Shown here one piece after another: positions 1 to 8,532 of a stretch of 64,000 bases of DNA (positions are counted from its first letter, which is position 1; the number at the start of each line of letters is the position of its first letter). The position numbers and the translations under genes are program-made. Under the pieces are notes generated by a model. The model was not told the origin of the DNA and made no database searches. It was given only the letters and a program-made list of their open reading frames with translations. This DNA is from Xanthobacter autotrophicus (GTDB lineage Bacteria > Pseudomonadota > Alphaproteobacteria > Rhizobiales > Xanthobacteraceae), in the NCBI RefSeq assembly GCF_030015065.1, contig NZ_JAIVFN010000004.1:1-64000 (forward strand), written 5' to 3'.

Positions 1-108
1 TTTTGTTCATTTTATTGTGTCTCCAGGCATTTTTTTTTTTTTCAAGCAGAAGACGGCATACGAGGCTAGCTGCAGTCTCGTGGGCTCGGAGATGTATATA
101 AGAGAAAG
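1..108 (+). other. Sequencing adapter and index at contig end (artefact)
   Basis: A T-rich stretch (1-42) is followed by the Illumina P7 sequence (CAAGCAGAAGACGGCATACG starts at 43), a 10-base spacer whose last eight bases (67-74, TAGCTGCA) look like an i7 index, and the Nextera read-2 adapter with its mosaic end (75-108), which differs from the canonical sequence at two positions. Genomic sequence starts at about 109. Open reading frames crossing this junction are artefacts. Confidence 0.95.
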
Positions 109-110
109 CC

Positions 111-1199
111 ACACACCTGCTGGTCCGGCTGCTGGAGGTCCACGACCGCTCCCGGTTCGACATCACCGCCTTCTCCATCGGCCCGAACGACGCCTCCCCC
201 TACCGCAAGCGGGTGGAGGCGAGCGTCGACCGCTTCATCGACTGCGAGCAGGACGCGCCGGCGCAGACCGTCGAGCGCGCCCGCCGCCTCGGCATCGACA
301 TCCTGGTCGACGTGATGGGCCACACCAATGGCAACCGCATCGAGATCCTGGCCGGCCGCGCCGCGCCGGTGCAGGTGAGCTATCTCGGCTATCCCGGTAC
401 CAGCGGCGCCGATTTCATGGACTATGTGATCGCCGATCCCTTCGTCCTGCCGCTGTCCGACGCACTCTTCTTCAGCGAGAAGGTGGTACACCTGCCGGAC
501 ACCTACCAGCCCAACGACCCGACCCTCGCCATCGCTCCCCGCCCCGGCCGGGCGGAATGCGGCCTGCCGGAAACCGGCTTCGTGTTCTGCGCCTTCAACA
601 ATGCGCGCAAGCTCGACCCGGCGACCTTCGCCATCTGGATGCGGCTTCTCGCCGGGGTGCCGGGCAGCGTGCTCTGGCTGATCGCGGGGGAGACGGCCCG
701 CGCCAATCTGAAGCGCGAGGCCGAGGCGCGCGGCGTATCCGCCGACCGCCTGGTCTTCGCCCCCCATCGCCCGCTGCCCGAGCATCTCGCCCGCATCGCG
801 CTGGCGGACCTCTTCCTCGATACCTTCCCCTACACGGCCCACACCACGGCTACCGACGCGCTCCGGGTGGGGCTGCCCCTGGTGACGCGGACCGGCCGTT
901 CCTTCGCCTCGCGGGTTGCCGGTCGCCTGATGCAATTGTCCGGCCTTGGGGATCTCGTCACCGACAGCGCCGAAGCCTATGAGGCGCTCGCTCTGTCGCT
1001 GGCCCGCGACCCTGGGCGGCTCGCCGCCGTCCGGGCCCGGCTCGCCGACGAGGTGGCACGGGGGTGCCTGCTCGACATCCAGCGCTACCGGGCACAGATC
1101 GAGGCCGCCTATCTCGCCATGATGGACCGCCTCACGGCCGGCATGGCGCCGGATCATATAGCCGTAGCCCCATCCCGGGGACAGGTGCCCGGCGGCTGA
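111..1199 (+). CDS. SPINDLY/OGT-like glycosyltransferase, 5' truncated
   Basis: This is the C-terminal catalytic part of a protein of the O-linked N-acetylglucosamine transferase SPINDLY family. The frame is open back to the adapter junction at about 109, so the start is missing; the GTG at 213 is internal, because the residues before it align with the neighbouring paralogue. Visible family signatures include the LGYPGTSG and DYVIADP segments, the YQPNDP segment, and the FLDTFPYTAHTT and TRTGRSFASRV blocks near the C terminus. The N-terminal TPR part would lie outside the contig. Known members add sugars to protein Ser/Thr or act with TPR scaffolds; the substrate here is unknown. The gene is followed by a longer paralogue on the same strand after a 172-base gap. 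Confidence 0.85.
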   Translation, partial: THLLVRLLEVHDRSRFDITAFSIGPNDASPYRKRVEASVDRFIDCEQDAPAQTVERARRLGIDILVDVMGHTNGNRIEILAGRAAPVQVSYLGYPGTSGADFMDYVIADPFVLPLSDALFFSEKVVHLPDTYQPNDPTLAIAPRPGRAECGLPETGFVFCAFNNARKLDPATFAIWMRLLAGVPGSVLWLIAGETARANLKREAEARGVSADRLVFAPHRPLPEHLARIALADLFLDTFPYTAHTTATDALRVGLPLVTRTGRSFASRVAGRLMQLSGLGDLVTDSAEAYEALALSLARDPGRLAAVRARLADEVARGCLLDIQRYRAQIEAAYLAMMDRLTAGMAPDHIAVAPSRGQVPGG

Positions 1200-1371
1200 G
1201 CGGCCAGGGCCCGGAACGCGCCGCGCCTTCGGCTATCGCCCCGGCCCAGCCCATGCTAGAGCGGACGGGTCTTTCGCCGATCCCCGGAAGCTCCTCTAGA
1301 GTGTTGAGTTGACGCGCTTTCTTCGCGAGCCCGCTTGAGAAGCGGCTTTCAGGGACCAACCACACGACGCC

Positions 1372-3096
1372 ATGCCTCCTTCCCCACCGCCCGGCCCCGC
1401 GCCCCTGACGCCCGCGCTCCAGAAGCTGCTCTATGACGGCTACCAGCACCAGCTGCGCGGCCAGTATGAGGAGGCGGCCCGCCACTACCGCAAGATCCTG
1501 CGTTCGGCGCCGGACCAGATGGACGTGGTGCACCTGCTCGGCATCGTCCGCGCCCGCCAGAGCCGGGAGAACGAGGCCATCGAGCTGTACAAGAAGGTGC
1601 TGGCGCGGCGCCCTGACGATGCCAAGGCCTGGCACAACCTTTCCCTCGCCTACGGGGCGCTGGGGAAGTCGGAGGATTCGCTGGCCGCCATGGAGCGGGC
1701 CTTCGACCTCGACCCCGGCCTGCCGCTGGCGGCCAACCTCCTGCTGCCGCCCCGGCGTGCGATCTGGGACTGGCGCGGCCATGACCGCCTGTTCGATCTC
1801 CTGAAGCACGGCACGCCCGACCCGAACGTGCCGGCCCTGCCCTTCGTCACGCTCTATGTGGACGATCCCGCGCTGCACCTCGCCACCGCCCGGCGCAAGG
1901 TGCTGGAGGAGAAGATCCCAGCCCGCCCGCGGGTCTTCGATCATTCGGCCCGGCGCACGGCCTCGGGGCCGATCCGCATCGCCTATCTGTCGGCGGACTT
2001 CCGCACCCACGCCACCACTTTCCTGATCTCGAAGCTCCTGGCCGGGCATGATCGCACCAGGTTCGAGGTGACCGCCATATCGGTGAGCTTCAACGACGAT
2101 TCCCCCCAGCGCCAGAGCATCGTGGCTGCGGTGGACCATTTCCTCGACCGCGAGAAGGCGACCCCGGCGGCCATCGCGGAAGAGGTGGCCGGGCTCGGCA
2201 TCGACGTGTTCGTCGACCTCATGGGCCACACCAGCGGCGAGTGCCTCGGCGCCTTCGCCGAGCGGCCGGCGCCCGTGCAGGTGAACTTCCTCGGCTATCC
2301 GGGCACCAGCGGCGCGCCCTTCATCGACTATGTGATCGCGGACCCGGTGGTGCTGCCATTTTCGGACGCCGCCTTCTTCACGGAGAAGATCGTCCATCTG
2401 CCCGAGTGCTACCAGCCCAACGACCCTGACCTGCCCGTGGGCGAGCGCCCGACCCGAGCCGAGTGCGGCCTGCCGGAGGACGCGTTCGTCTTCTGCGCCT
2501 TCAATTCGGCCTGGAAGCTCGACCCCGAGGTCTTCTCGGCCTATGCCCGCATCCTGAAGGCGGTGCCGGGCTCGGTCCTGTGGGTGCTGCAGAGCCGCGA
2601 CAACAGCGCCGACAACCTGCGCCGGGAGGCCCGGGCGCGGGGCCTCGACCCTGACCGCCTCGTGTTCGCGCCCATGATCGCCCTCAAGGATCATTTTGCG
2701 CGCCTGCCGCTCGCGGACCTCTTCCTCGACACCTTCCCCTACACCGCCCATACCACGGCCAGCGACATGCTGCGCATGGGCCTGCCCATGGTGACCCGCA
2801 CCGGCCGCTCCTTCGCCTCCCGCGTCGCAGCGAGCATCATGGCGCAGATGGACATCGCCGATTGCGTCACCACCGACGTGGACAGCTTCGTCGACAAGGC
2901 CGTGGCCCTCGCCAACGATCCTGCCGCGCTTGCGGATGCCCGCGCGCGCCTTGCGGCGGCACGCGCCACATCGCCCCTGTTCGACATCGACCGGTTCGCC
3001 CGCCACATCGAGCGCGCCTACGAGACCATGGTTGAGCGCTTCCGCGCCGGCCTGCCGCCCGAGGCCTTCGCCGTGGAGCCGCTGCCCCGCGGCTGA
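1372..3096 (+). CDS. TPR-containing SPINDLY/OGT-like glycosyltransferase
   Basis: A 574-residue protein with N-terminal TPR-like helices (about residues 15-130, alternating short helices with regularly spaced Gly/Ala/Tyr and Pro) and a C-terminal GT41-like catalytic region (about 200-570). It carries the same blocks as the truncated gene upstream (LGYPGTSG, DYVIADP, YQPNDP, FLDTFPYTAHTT, TRTGRSFASRV), and by eye the two catalytic parts are roughly 60-65 percent identical, so this is a tandem duplication. The family transfers a sugar, classically GlcNAc, to proteins; the bacterial substrates are mostly unknown. The ATG at 1372 is chosen because the TPR region begins shortly after it. Confidence 0.87.
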   Translation: MPPSPPPGPAPLTPALQKLLYDGYQHQLRGQYEEAARHYRKILRSAPDQMDVVHLLGIVRARQSRENEAIELYKKVLARRPDDAKAWHNLSLAYGALGKSEDSLAAMERAFDLDPGLPLAANLLLPPRRAIWDWRGHDRLFDLLKHGTPDPNVPALPFVTLYVDDPALHLATARRKVLEEKIPARPRVFDHSARRTASGPIRIAYLSADFRTHATTFLISKLLAGHDRTRFEVTAISVSFNDDSPQRQSIVAAVDHFLDREKATPAAIAEEVAGLGIDVFVDLMGHTSGECLGAFAERPAPVQVNFLGYPGTSGAPFIDYVIADPVVLPFSDAAFFTEKIVHLPECYQPNDPDLPVGERPTRAECGLPEDAFVFCAFNSAWKLDPEVFSAYARILKAVPGSVLWVLQSRDNSADNLRREARARGLDPDRLVFAPMIALKDHFARLPLADLFLDTFPYTAHTTASDMLRMGLPMVTRTGRSFASRVAASIMAQMDIADCVTTDVDSFVDKAVALANDPAALADARARLAAARATSPLFDIDRFARHIERAYETMVERFRAGLPPEAFAVEPLPRG

Positions 3097-3325
3097 ACCG
3101 GCGTCCGCTCACCCGTCGGGAGGAGCCGGATCGGCGGGCGAGGGCGGCCGCATCGCGCGCCGATCCGGCATCGAGGCTCGCGGACGCCCGGCCCGCGAGC
3201 AAGGCGGATTCGAGGCGCAGGCGCTCCAGGGGCTCCTCCGCGTTCGCGACGGGAACGAACCGCCGCGCCCGCGGTTCCCTCTCCTGGTGACGCCAGAGCC
3301 TGCGCGCGTCCGGACGGAGAGCCAC

Positions 3326-3673
3326 ATGTCGGTGCAGATGATCCTGCTGCCCCTGTTCGTGCACGTGGCGGTGCTGCTGCGCGCCGTCAAATCCACCGAG
3401 GTGACGGCCGACGGCCTTCGGGCCGGCCTCGCCGCGCTGCTGTTCTATGCACTGACCACGCTGGCCCTGTTCACCCGCAAGGCGGATCTCATCTTCGTAG
3501 TCCTCGCGTGGATCTTCGTGCTGCTGCGCATGGGCGCCGCCTTCCCGCACCTGCTCTCCGCCGAGGCGCGCGGGCGCATCAGCCTCGGATCGAGTGGCTT
3601 CGACCTCGCGAGCCTCGCGGTGCTGGCAATCATGTGGGTGCTGTTTGCCCTCGCCATCCTGCTCAACATCTGA
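3326..3673 (+). CDS. MAPEG-like small membrane protein
   Basis: 115 residues with about four hydrophobic segments (near residues 3-20, 34-50, 54-70 and 92-113), compatible with the MAPEG fold (membrane-associated proteins in eicosanoid and glutathione metabolism). The ATG at 3326 is preferred over longer readings because everything upstream is Arg/Pro-rich frame noise and the hydrophobic N terminus starts here. No catalytic assignment is possible; bacterial MAPEG-like proteins are mostly uncharacterised. The gene lies between the glycosyltransferase pair and the nucleosidase on the same strand. Confidence 0.6.
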   Translation: MSVQMILLPLFVHVAVLLRAVKSTEVTADGLRAGLAALLFYALTTLALFTRKADLIFVVLAWIFVLLRMGAAFPHLLSAEARGRISLGSSGFDLASLAVLAIMWVLFALAILLNI

Positions 3674-3752
3674 AGGCGGCTGGTTGACAGGCGCGGCGGG
3701 GCGGTCGAGGAGTTGAGCTTTGCGCTTCAGCCTTGCGTCCCAGGTGATCTTG

Positions 3753-4412
3753 ATGACCGACCCCGCCCGCCACCTGTCTTCCATCGGCGGCCATTCCATT
3801 TTGTTCGTGATGGCCACCAGCCAGGAATACGGCCCCCATCTGAAGTCCCGCATCGATCCCCTCATCACCGGGGTCGGGCCGGTGGAGGCGGCGGTGGAAA
3901 CCGCACGGGCGCTCGCCATCCTCGCCCACCAGGGGCGCCTGCCCGACGTGGTCTTCACCCTTGGCTCGGCAGGCTCGCGCCGGCTCGACCATGCGGAGGT
4001 CTACCAGGTGGCACGGGTCGCCTATCGCGACATGGATGCCTCGGCGCTGGGGTTTGAGAAAGGGCGCACCCCCTTCCTCGACGAGCCCGCGGTGATCGAG
4101 CTGCCCCATCGCATCGCCGGCGTTCCGGAGGCCTCGCTCTCCACCGGAGGCGCCATCATCTCGGGGGCGGCCTATGATGCCATCGCCGAGGATATGGTGG
4201 ACATGGAGAGCTTCGCCGTGCTGCGCGCCGCGCGGCGCCATGGCCTGCCCCTGATCGGCCTGCGCGGCATCAGCGACGGCAAGGCCGAGCTGACCGGCTA
4301 CGGCGACTGGACCGAATATCTCCACGTGATCGACGAGAAGCTGGGCGCCGCCCTCGACCTCTTCGCCCGGCAACTGGAGGCGGAAGGTCTTCAGCCCGCC
4401 CCGCGCCCCTGA
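3753..4412 (+). CDS. MTA/SAH nucleosidase-like protein
   Basis: A 219-residue protein of the PNP/UDP phosphorylase superfamily, nearest to 5'-methylthioadenosine/S-adenosylhomocysteine nucleosidases, which cleave adenine from MTA and SAH. Supporting features are an N-terminal beta strand ending in a short MATSQEY segment, a TGVGPVEAA glycine-rich loop, the FTLGSAG segment, the DMESFAVLRAA segment with the substrate-ribose glutamate, and RGISDG with the Asp expected as the general acid. The ATG at 3753 is chosen over an upstream TTG because homologous sequence begins here. The next gene, an RNA methyltransferase, starts 10 bases after the stop, which suggests co-transcription; a nucleosidase that recycles methylation by-products fits that neighbour. 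Confidence 0.8.
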   Translation: MTDPARHLSSIGGHSILFVMATSQEYGPHLKSRIDPLITGVGPVEAAVETARALAILAHQGRLPDVVFTLGSAGSRRLDHAEVYQVARVAYRDMDASALGFEKGRTPFLDEPAVIELPHRIAGVPEASLSTGGAIISGAAYDAIAEDMVDMESFAVLRAARRHGLPLIGLRGISDGKAELTGYGDWTEYLHVIDEKLGAALDLFARQLEAEGLQPAPRP

Positions 4413-4422
4413 CGGACAGACC

Positions 4423-5724
4423 ATGACCCCCGCCGCCCGCATCTCCGCCGCCATCGAGGTCCTCGCCGACCTCACCACGCGCCGCCGGCCCGCCGCCGAT
4501 GCCCTGAAAGACTGGGGCCTCTCCCACCGCTTCGCCGGTTCCGGCGACCGCGCCGCCATCGCCGGCATCGTCTACGACACCCTGCGCCGGCGCGCCTCCG
4601 CCGCCCATGTGATGGGTTCCGAGGAGCCGCGGGCGCTGGTGTTGGGCATGCTCGTGCTCATGCGGGCGCTGGATGGCGAGGCCATCGCCGCGCTGGCGGA
4701 CGGCTCCCGCTTCGCCCCGGCGCCCCTCACCGAGGCGGAGCGCGCCCGCCTCGCCGACCCGAGCGTCAAGGGCGCTCCGCCCTTCGTGCGCGGCGACTAT
4801 CCCCAATGGCTGCACGCCTCCCTGCGCCACGTGTTCGGCGAGGACGTGGTGGCGGAAGGCGCCGCGCTGGCCACCCGCGCACCCCTGGACCTGCGCGTCA
4901 ACACCCTGAAGGGCGAGCCAGAGGCGGTCCGCGCCGAACTCTCCCATCTCAACCCGGAGCCGGGCCGCTTCTCACCCCTCGCCTTGCGCATCCTGCTGGA
5001 TTCCGAGGGCAAGGCTCCGCCCGTCTCCGCCGAGCCCGCCTTCCTCAGGGGCGAGGTGGAGGTGCAGGACGAGGGCTCACAGATCGCCGCCATCCTCGCC
5101 CGTCCCGTGCCCGGATCCCAGGTGCTGGACCTGTGCGCCGGCGCCGGCGGCAAGACGCTGGAATTCGCCGCCCTGATGGACAACAAGGGCCAGCTCTACG
5201 CCCACGACAGCGACATCCGCCGCCTGAAGCCCATGCATGAGCGCCTCGCCCGCGCCGGCGTGCGCAACGTGCAGGTGAGGAGCCCCCGCGGCGCCGAGGA
5301 CGTGCTCCACGACCTCGAAGGCCGCATGGACCTCGTGCTGGTGGATGCGCCCTGCACCGGAACCGGCACCTGGCGCCGCAACCCGGACGCCAAGTGGCGG
5401 GTGCGGCCCGGCGCGCTGGCCCAGCGCACCTCCGAGCAGTCCAAGATCCTCGAAGAAGCGGCCCATTATGTGCGCCCCGGCGGGCGGCTCGCTTATGTCA
5501 CCTGCTCGCTGCTGGACGAGGAGAACGGCGCGCAGGTGCGCGCGCTGCTCTCCAAGCGAGAGGATTTCCACGTGGTGCCGCCCAGCGAGACCGTGCTCTC
5601 GCTGGGCGCACAAGGGCCGGCACTTGCGGAAGCCGCCCTCACCAGCCGCGAGGGCATCCTGATGACCCCCCGCCGCACCGGAACGGACGGCTTCTTCGTG
5701 AGCGTGATGAAGCGGGCGGGGTGA
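4423..5724 (+). CDS. RsmB/NOP-family RNA cytosine-C5 methyltransferase
   Basis: A 433-residue SAM-dependent methyltransferase. The N-terminal about 140 residues resemble the NusB-like helical domain of RsmB, followed by a Rossmann methyltransferase with motif I (VLDLCAGAGGKT, about 229-240), motif IV DAPCTGTGTWRRNPD with Cys311, and motif VI YVTCSLLDEENG with Cys361. Two cysteines in motifs IV and VI are the hallmark of RNA m5C methyltransferases of the RsmB/NOP2 family. The likely substrate is 16S rRNA. It starts 10 bases after the nucleosidase gene. Confidence 0.9.
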   Translation: MTPAARISAAIEVLADLTTRRRPAADALKDWGLSHRFAGSGDRAAIAGIVYDTLRRRASAAHVMGSEEPRALVLGMLVLMRALDGEAIAALADGSRFAPAPLTEAERARLADPSVKGAPPFVRGDYPQWLHASLRHVFGEDVVAEGAALATRAPLDLRVNTLKGEPEAVRAELSHLNPEPGRFSPLALRILLDSEGKAPPVSAEPAFLRGEVEVQDEGSQIAAILARPVPGSQVLDLCAGAGGKTLEFAALMDNKGQLYAHDSDIRRLKPMHERLARAGVRNVQVRSPRGAEDVLHDLEGRMDLVLVDAPCTGTGTWRRNPDAKWRVRPGALAQRTSEQSKILEEAAHYVRPGGRLAYVTCSLLDEENGAQVRALLSKREDFHVVPPSETVLSLGAQGPALAEAALTSREGILMTPRRTGTDGFFVSVMKRAG

Positions 5725-5755
5725 GGCGGGTTCAGATGTGGGGCGGAGGGGCGCC

Positions 5756-6481
5756 ATGCCGAGCTACAGCGAAGACTGGAACCCGTTTCCCAAACTGACG
5801 CCGAAGTTCCAGCTGCAGGTGACGCGGCTAGCGGCGCTGGGGTGCCTCCTGATCCTCGGCACCGCGATCGGCATTCTAACTTGGGTTGATTCCAGCCGGA
5901 CCTACTGCCCCGGCTGGGTCATCGACAAGAACAACGAGACGATCTGGATGGTGGCCTGGCTCTTTGGCTTGCCTCCCACGGTCTTCTGGTGCTGGCGCGC
6001 CGTAGTCATGACCGAGCGTAAAATCCTGACGGAAGTGCAGGCCAAATATCAAAAGGGGCCGCCTTACGCCATCAGTGAGGATATTGTTCTCACGACGCCG
6101 GAGGAGTTCCGGACAATGGAGTTTGACCACGCCGTCTGGATGGGCGCGACGGCCTGGGTCCTCGTCTGTGCAATCCCGCTCTTCCTCATGCTCGCCTTCT
6201 GCTCTCCCATCGCCCCCCTCTGGCGCTCCCCTTCCGCCCAACAGTCCGGTGTGAACCTTCACCGCAGCTCCGACGTTCCCACCTTGCCCGTGACGCGCAC
6301 GGGCCAAGGAGAAGGCGTCGCGCCATGGGTCTCATCCGACTGCTGCTCCTCGTGGTCGTCCTCGTCGGCGGCTACTGGGCGTTCTACGTCTACGTCTCCG
6401 GCGAGCCCTATGACGAGATCGGCACCGCCATCAATTCCCGCCTTCCCGCCGACGCCCGCGCCTTCGCCTGCGCCGAGCTGA
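5756..6481 (+). CDS. Membrane protein of unknown function; C terminus doubtful
   Basis: I do not recognise this family. From ATG 5756 the protein has hydrophobic segments near residues 22-46, 63-83 and 123-150, consistent with a small integral membrane protein. After about residue 165 the reading becomes Ser/Pro-rich and from 6325 it overlaps the next gene in another frame for 157 bases, so the native C terminus is probably earlier; a frameshift near 6200-6300 or a sequencing error could explain this. Base composition is more moderate than in the flanking genes. Confidence 0.5.
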   Translation: MPSYSEDWNPFPKLTPKFQLQVTRLAALGCLLILGTAIGILTWVDSSRTYCPGWVIDKNNETIWMVAWLFGLPPTVFWCWRAVVMTERKILTEVQAKYQKGPPYAISEDIVLTTPEEFRTMEFDHAVWMGATAWVLVCAIPLFLMLAFCSPIAPLWRSPSAQQSGVNLHRSSDVPTLPVTRTGQGEGVAPWVSSDCCSSWSSSSAATGRSTSTSPASPMTRSAPPSIPAFPPTPAPSPAPS

Positions 6482-6549
6482 AACGCCGCCACGGAGCCAC
6501 CGCCACCACGCCGCCGGCCGGCTGCGAGGCCTATTGGTCCACCCTCTGA
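6325..6549 (+). CDS. Small single-pass membrane or secreted protein
   Basis: 74 residues. A hydrophobic N terminus (residues 3-25) that could be a signal anchor is followed by a polar region with two cysteines (in FACAELKRR and GCEAYW), which could form a disulfide outside the cytoplasm. A purine-rich AAGGAGAAGG lies upstream of the ATG at a suitable distance. No known family recognised. It precedes guaA in the same direction. Confidence 0.6.
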   Translation: MGLIRLLLLVVVLVGGYWAFYVYVSGEPYDEIGTAINSRLPADARAFACAELKRRHGATATTPPAGCEAYWSTL

Positions 6550-6618
6550 GCCGACGTTCGCCCGGCGCAAGGCGGACCTGCGCCGGCCTTGACTTTTTAA
6601 ATGGCCGCTTTGCCGCTA

Positions 6619-6643
6619 AAGGAGGGCGCAACCGTTCCTCCTT
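6619..6643 (+). promoter_or_regulatory. Perfect AAGGAGG/CCTCCTT hairpin in guaA leader
   Basis: A 7-base perfect inverted repeat (6619-6625 and 6637-6643, loop of 11) lies 20 bases upstream of the guaA start. One arm is a perfect Shine-Dalgarno sequence held in the stem; the working ribosome site for ATG 6664 is probably the AAGG at 6651-6654. A role in guaA translation is inference. Confidence 0.4.
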
Positions 6644-6663
6644 CGCGCGCAAGGTCCCCGTTC

Positions 6664-8238
6664 ATGCCCTCTTCCGCCCAGGATACCGCAGGCCAGGAAA
6701 CCGTCCTCATCATCGATTTCGGCAGCCAGGTGACCCAGCTCATCGCCCGGCGCGTGCGCGAGGAAGGCGTCTATTCCGAGGTGGTGCCGTTCCAGAAGGC
6801 GGCGGAAGCGTTCCGGGCCCTGAAGCCGAAGGCGGTCATTCTCTCCGGCGGCCCGGCCTCCGTTCCGGACGGCGACAGCCCCCGCGCGCCGCAGGAGGTG
6901 TTCGAGGCGGGCATCCCGGTGCTCGGCATCTGCTACGGCCAGATGACCATGGCCGAGCAGCTGGGCGGGCAGGTGGAGAGCGGCCACCACCGCGAGTTCG
7001 GCCGCGCCACCCTCCAGGTCGAGGCCACATCCGAGCTGTTCGACGGCCTGTGGCACCCCGGCGAGGGCCACACCGTGTGGATGAGCCATGGCGACCGCAT
7101 CACCGCCCTGCCCCCCGGCTTCAAGGTGATGGGCACGTCGGCCAACGCCCCGTTCGCGGCGATCGAGGATGAGGAGAGGCGCTTCTACGGCCTCATGTTC
7201 CATCCCGAGGTGGTGCACACGCCGGACGGGGCGCGCCTGCTTTCCAATTTCGTGCGCAAGGTGGCCGGGCTGGAGGGCACCTGGACCATGGGCGCCTTCC
7301 GCGAGCGCGCCATCGCCCGCATCCGCGAGCAGGTGGGCACGGGCCGCGTCATCTGCGGCTTGTCCGGCGGGGTGGATTCCTCAGTGGCGGCGGTGCTGAT
7401 CCACGAGGCCATCGGCGACCAGCTCACCTGCGTGTTCGTGGACCACGGCCTCATGCGCCAGGCGGAAGCCGACGAGGTGGTGTCCCTGTTCCGCGGCCAC
7501 TACAATATCCCGCTCGTCCATGTGGACGCCTCGGGCCTGTTCCTGAAGGAACTGGAGGGCGTCGAGGACCCGGAGGCGAAGCGCAAGACCATCGGCCGGC
7601 TGTTCATCGACGTGTTCGATGCCGAGGCGAAAAAGGTGGGCGGCGCCGACTTCCTCGCCCAGGGCACGCTCTATCCCGACGTGATCGAGAGTGTCTCGTT
7701 CGCCGGCGGCCCTTCGGTGACCATCAAGAGCCACCACAATGTGGGCGGGCTGCCCGAGCGCATGAACATGAAGCTGGTGGAGCCCCTGCGCGACCTGTTC
7801 AAGGACGAGGTGCGGGCGCTGGGCCGGGAGCTCGGCCTGCCTGAGAGCTTCGTGGGTCGCCACCCCTTCCCCGGCCCCGGCCTCGCCATCCGCTGCCCGG
7901 GCACGATCACCCGCGAGAAGCTGGACATCCTGCGCAAGGCGGACGCCATCTATCTGGAAGAGATCCGCTATGCCGGGCTCTATGACGTGATCTGGCAGGC
8001 CTTCGCCGTGCTGCTGCCGGTGCGCACCGTGGGCGTGATGGGCGACGGGCGCACCTACGACCACGTCCTCGCCCTGCGCGCGGTAACCTCCGTGGACGGC
8101 ATGACGGCCGACTTCTACCCCTTCGACATGGCCTTCCTCGGCCGGGTGGCGACACGCATCATCAACGAGGTAAAAGGCGTGAACCGCGTTGTCTACGACG
8201 TCACGAGCAAGCCACCGGGGACCATCGAGTGGGAATAA
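6664..8238 (+). CDS. guaA: GMP synthase (glutamine-hydrolysing)
   Basis: A 524-residue GMP synthetase, which converts XMP to GMP with ATP and glutamine, the last step of GMP synthesis. The class I glutamine amidotransferase domain comes first (catalytic Cys90 in GICYGQ, and the FHPEV His/Glu block), then the ATP pyrophosphatase domain with the P-loop SGGVDS at 234-239, then the C-terminal dimerisation domain ending in the conserved [11 protein letters not shown] 6664 is preferred to the upstream ATG 6601 because AAGG lies nine bases before it and the homologous sequence starts here. The 3' end of guaA is a well-known integration site for genomic islands with tyrosine integrases, and an integrase gene lies 295 bases downstream. 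Confidence 0.97.
   Translation: MPSSAQDTAGQETVLIIDFGSQVTQLIARRVREEGVYSEVVPFQKAAEAFRALKPKAVILSGGPASVPDGDSPRAPQEVFEAGIPVLGICYGQMTMAEQLGGQVESGHHREFGRATLQVEATSELFDGLWHPGEGHTVWMSHGDRITALPPGFKVMGTSANAPFAAIEDEERRFYGLMFHPEVVHTPDGARLLSNFVRKVAGLEGTWTMGAFRERAIARIREQVGTGRVICGLSGGVDSSVAAVLIHEAIGDQLTCVFVDHGLMRQAEADEVVSLFRGHYNIPLVHVDASGLFLKELEGVEDPEAKRKTIGRLFIDVFDAEAKKVGGADFLAQGTLYPDVIESVSFAGGPSVTIKSHHNVGGLPERMNMKLVEPLRDLFKDEVRALGRELGLPESFVGRHPFPGPGLAIRCPGTITREKLDILRKADAIYLEEIRYAGLYDVIWQAFAVLLPVRTVGVMGDGRTYDHVLALRAVTSVDGMTADFYPFDMAFLGRVATRIINEVKGVNRVVYDVTSKPPGTIEWE
8212..8238 (+). other. Probable attL core in the 3' end of guaA
   Basis: Islands of this class recombine at the last codons of guaA, here the bases encoding PPGTIEWE plus the stop codon. 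The coding frame is intact, so the crossover keeps a functional C terminus. The exact core cannot be set because the matching direct repeat (attR) is not in the window. Confidence 0.5.
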
Positions 8239-8402
8239 TTTTTGCCCATCCGAGGGTATCCGAAACTACGCCAAAATACGACGCAACCACCTGAAAAACA
8301 AAAATATTTAAGCCGAGACCTATCGAGAGCTATCGGTGGGCATCAAACGCGTCTGTCGTGCCCGCTGACGGACCCTGCCCCCGTTGATCATCCGGAAAAT
8401 CG

Positions 8403-8445
8403 AAAGTACCGTCATAGCGACCGAGGCTAATGACGGTACTTTTTT
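8403..8445 (+). terminator. Intrinsic terminator between guaA and integrase
   Basis: AAAGTACCGTCA (8403-8414) plus TAGC pairs with GCTA (8426-8429) plus TGACGGTACTTT (8431-8442), with one unpaired A and a 7-base loop, followed by a T run to 8445. The stem is rich in A/T at its base on both sides, so it could stop transcription in both directions. Its arms are also two of the three copies of the repeated 12-mer described separately. Confidence 0.65.
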
Positions 8446-8514
8446 CAGCCTAACACGCTGAACATAAACAGATATTCCCGTCAAAAGCCTTCAAAAACCG
8501 CGTGACGGTACTTT
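8403..8514 (+). promoter_or_regulatory. Three copies of TGACGGTACTTT upstream of the integrase gene
   Basis: The 12-mer TGACGGTACTTT occurs at 8431-8442 and 8503-8514 and inverted at 8403-8414, between the presumed crossover point and the integrase start. Exact repeats in this place are what arm-type integrase or excisionase binding sites look like, or an operator for autoregulation. The assignment is inference from position and repetition. Confidence 0.5.
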
Positions 8515-8532
8515 TCCGCGAGGAGGCCCAGA

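Noticed and set aside
17-982. Rightward ORF starting inside the adapter
   Set aside because: It begins in library sequence and then runs through the glycosyltransferase gene in a wrong frame, giving Arg/Pro-rich noise.
1132-3006. Long leftward ORF (624 codons) opposite the second glycosyltransferase
   Set aside because: Antisense shadow of a high-GC gene; the plus-strand frame has clear family motifs.
8239-8532. tRNA gene as the integration target
   Set aside because: No cloverleaf can be drawn; the integrase sits next to guaA, a known protein-coding integration site.
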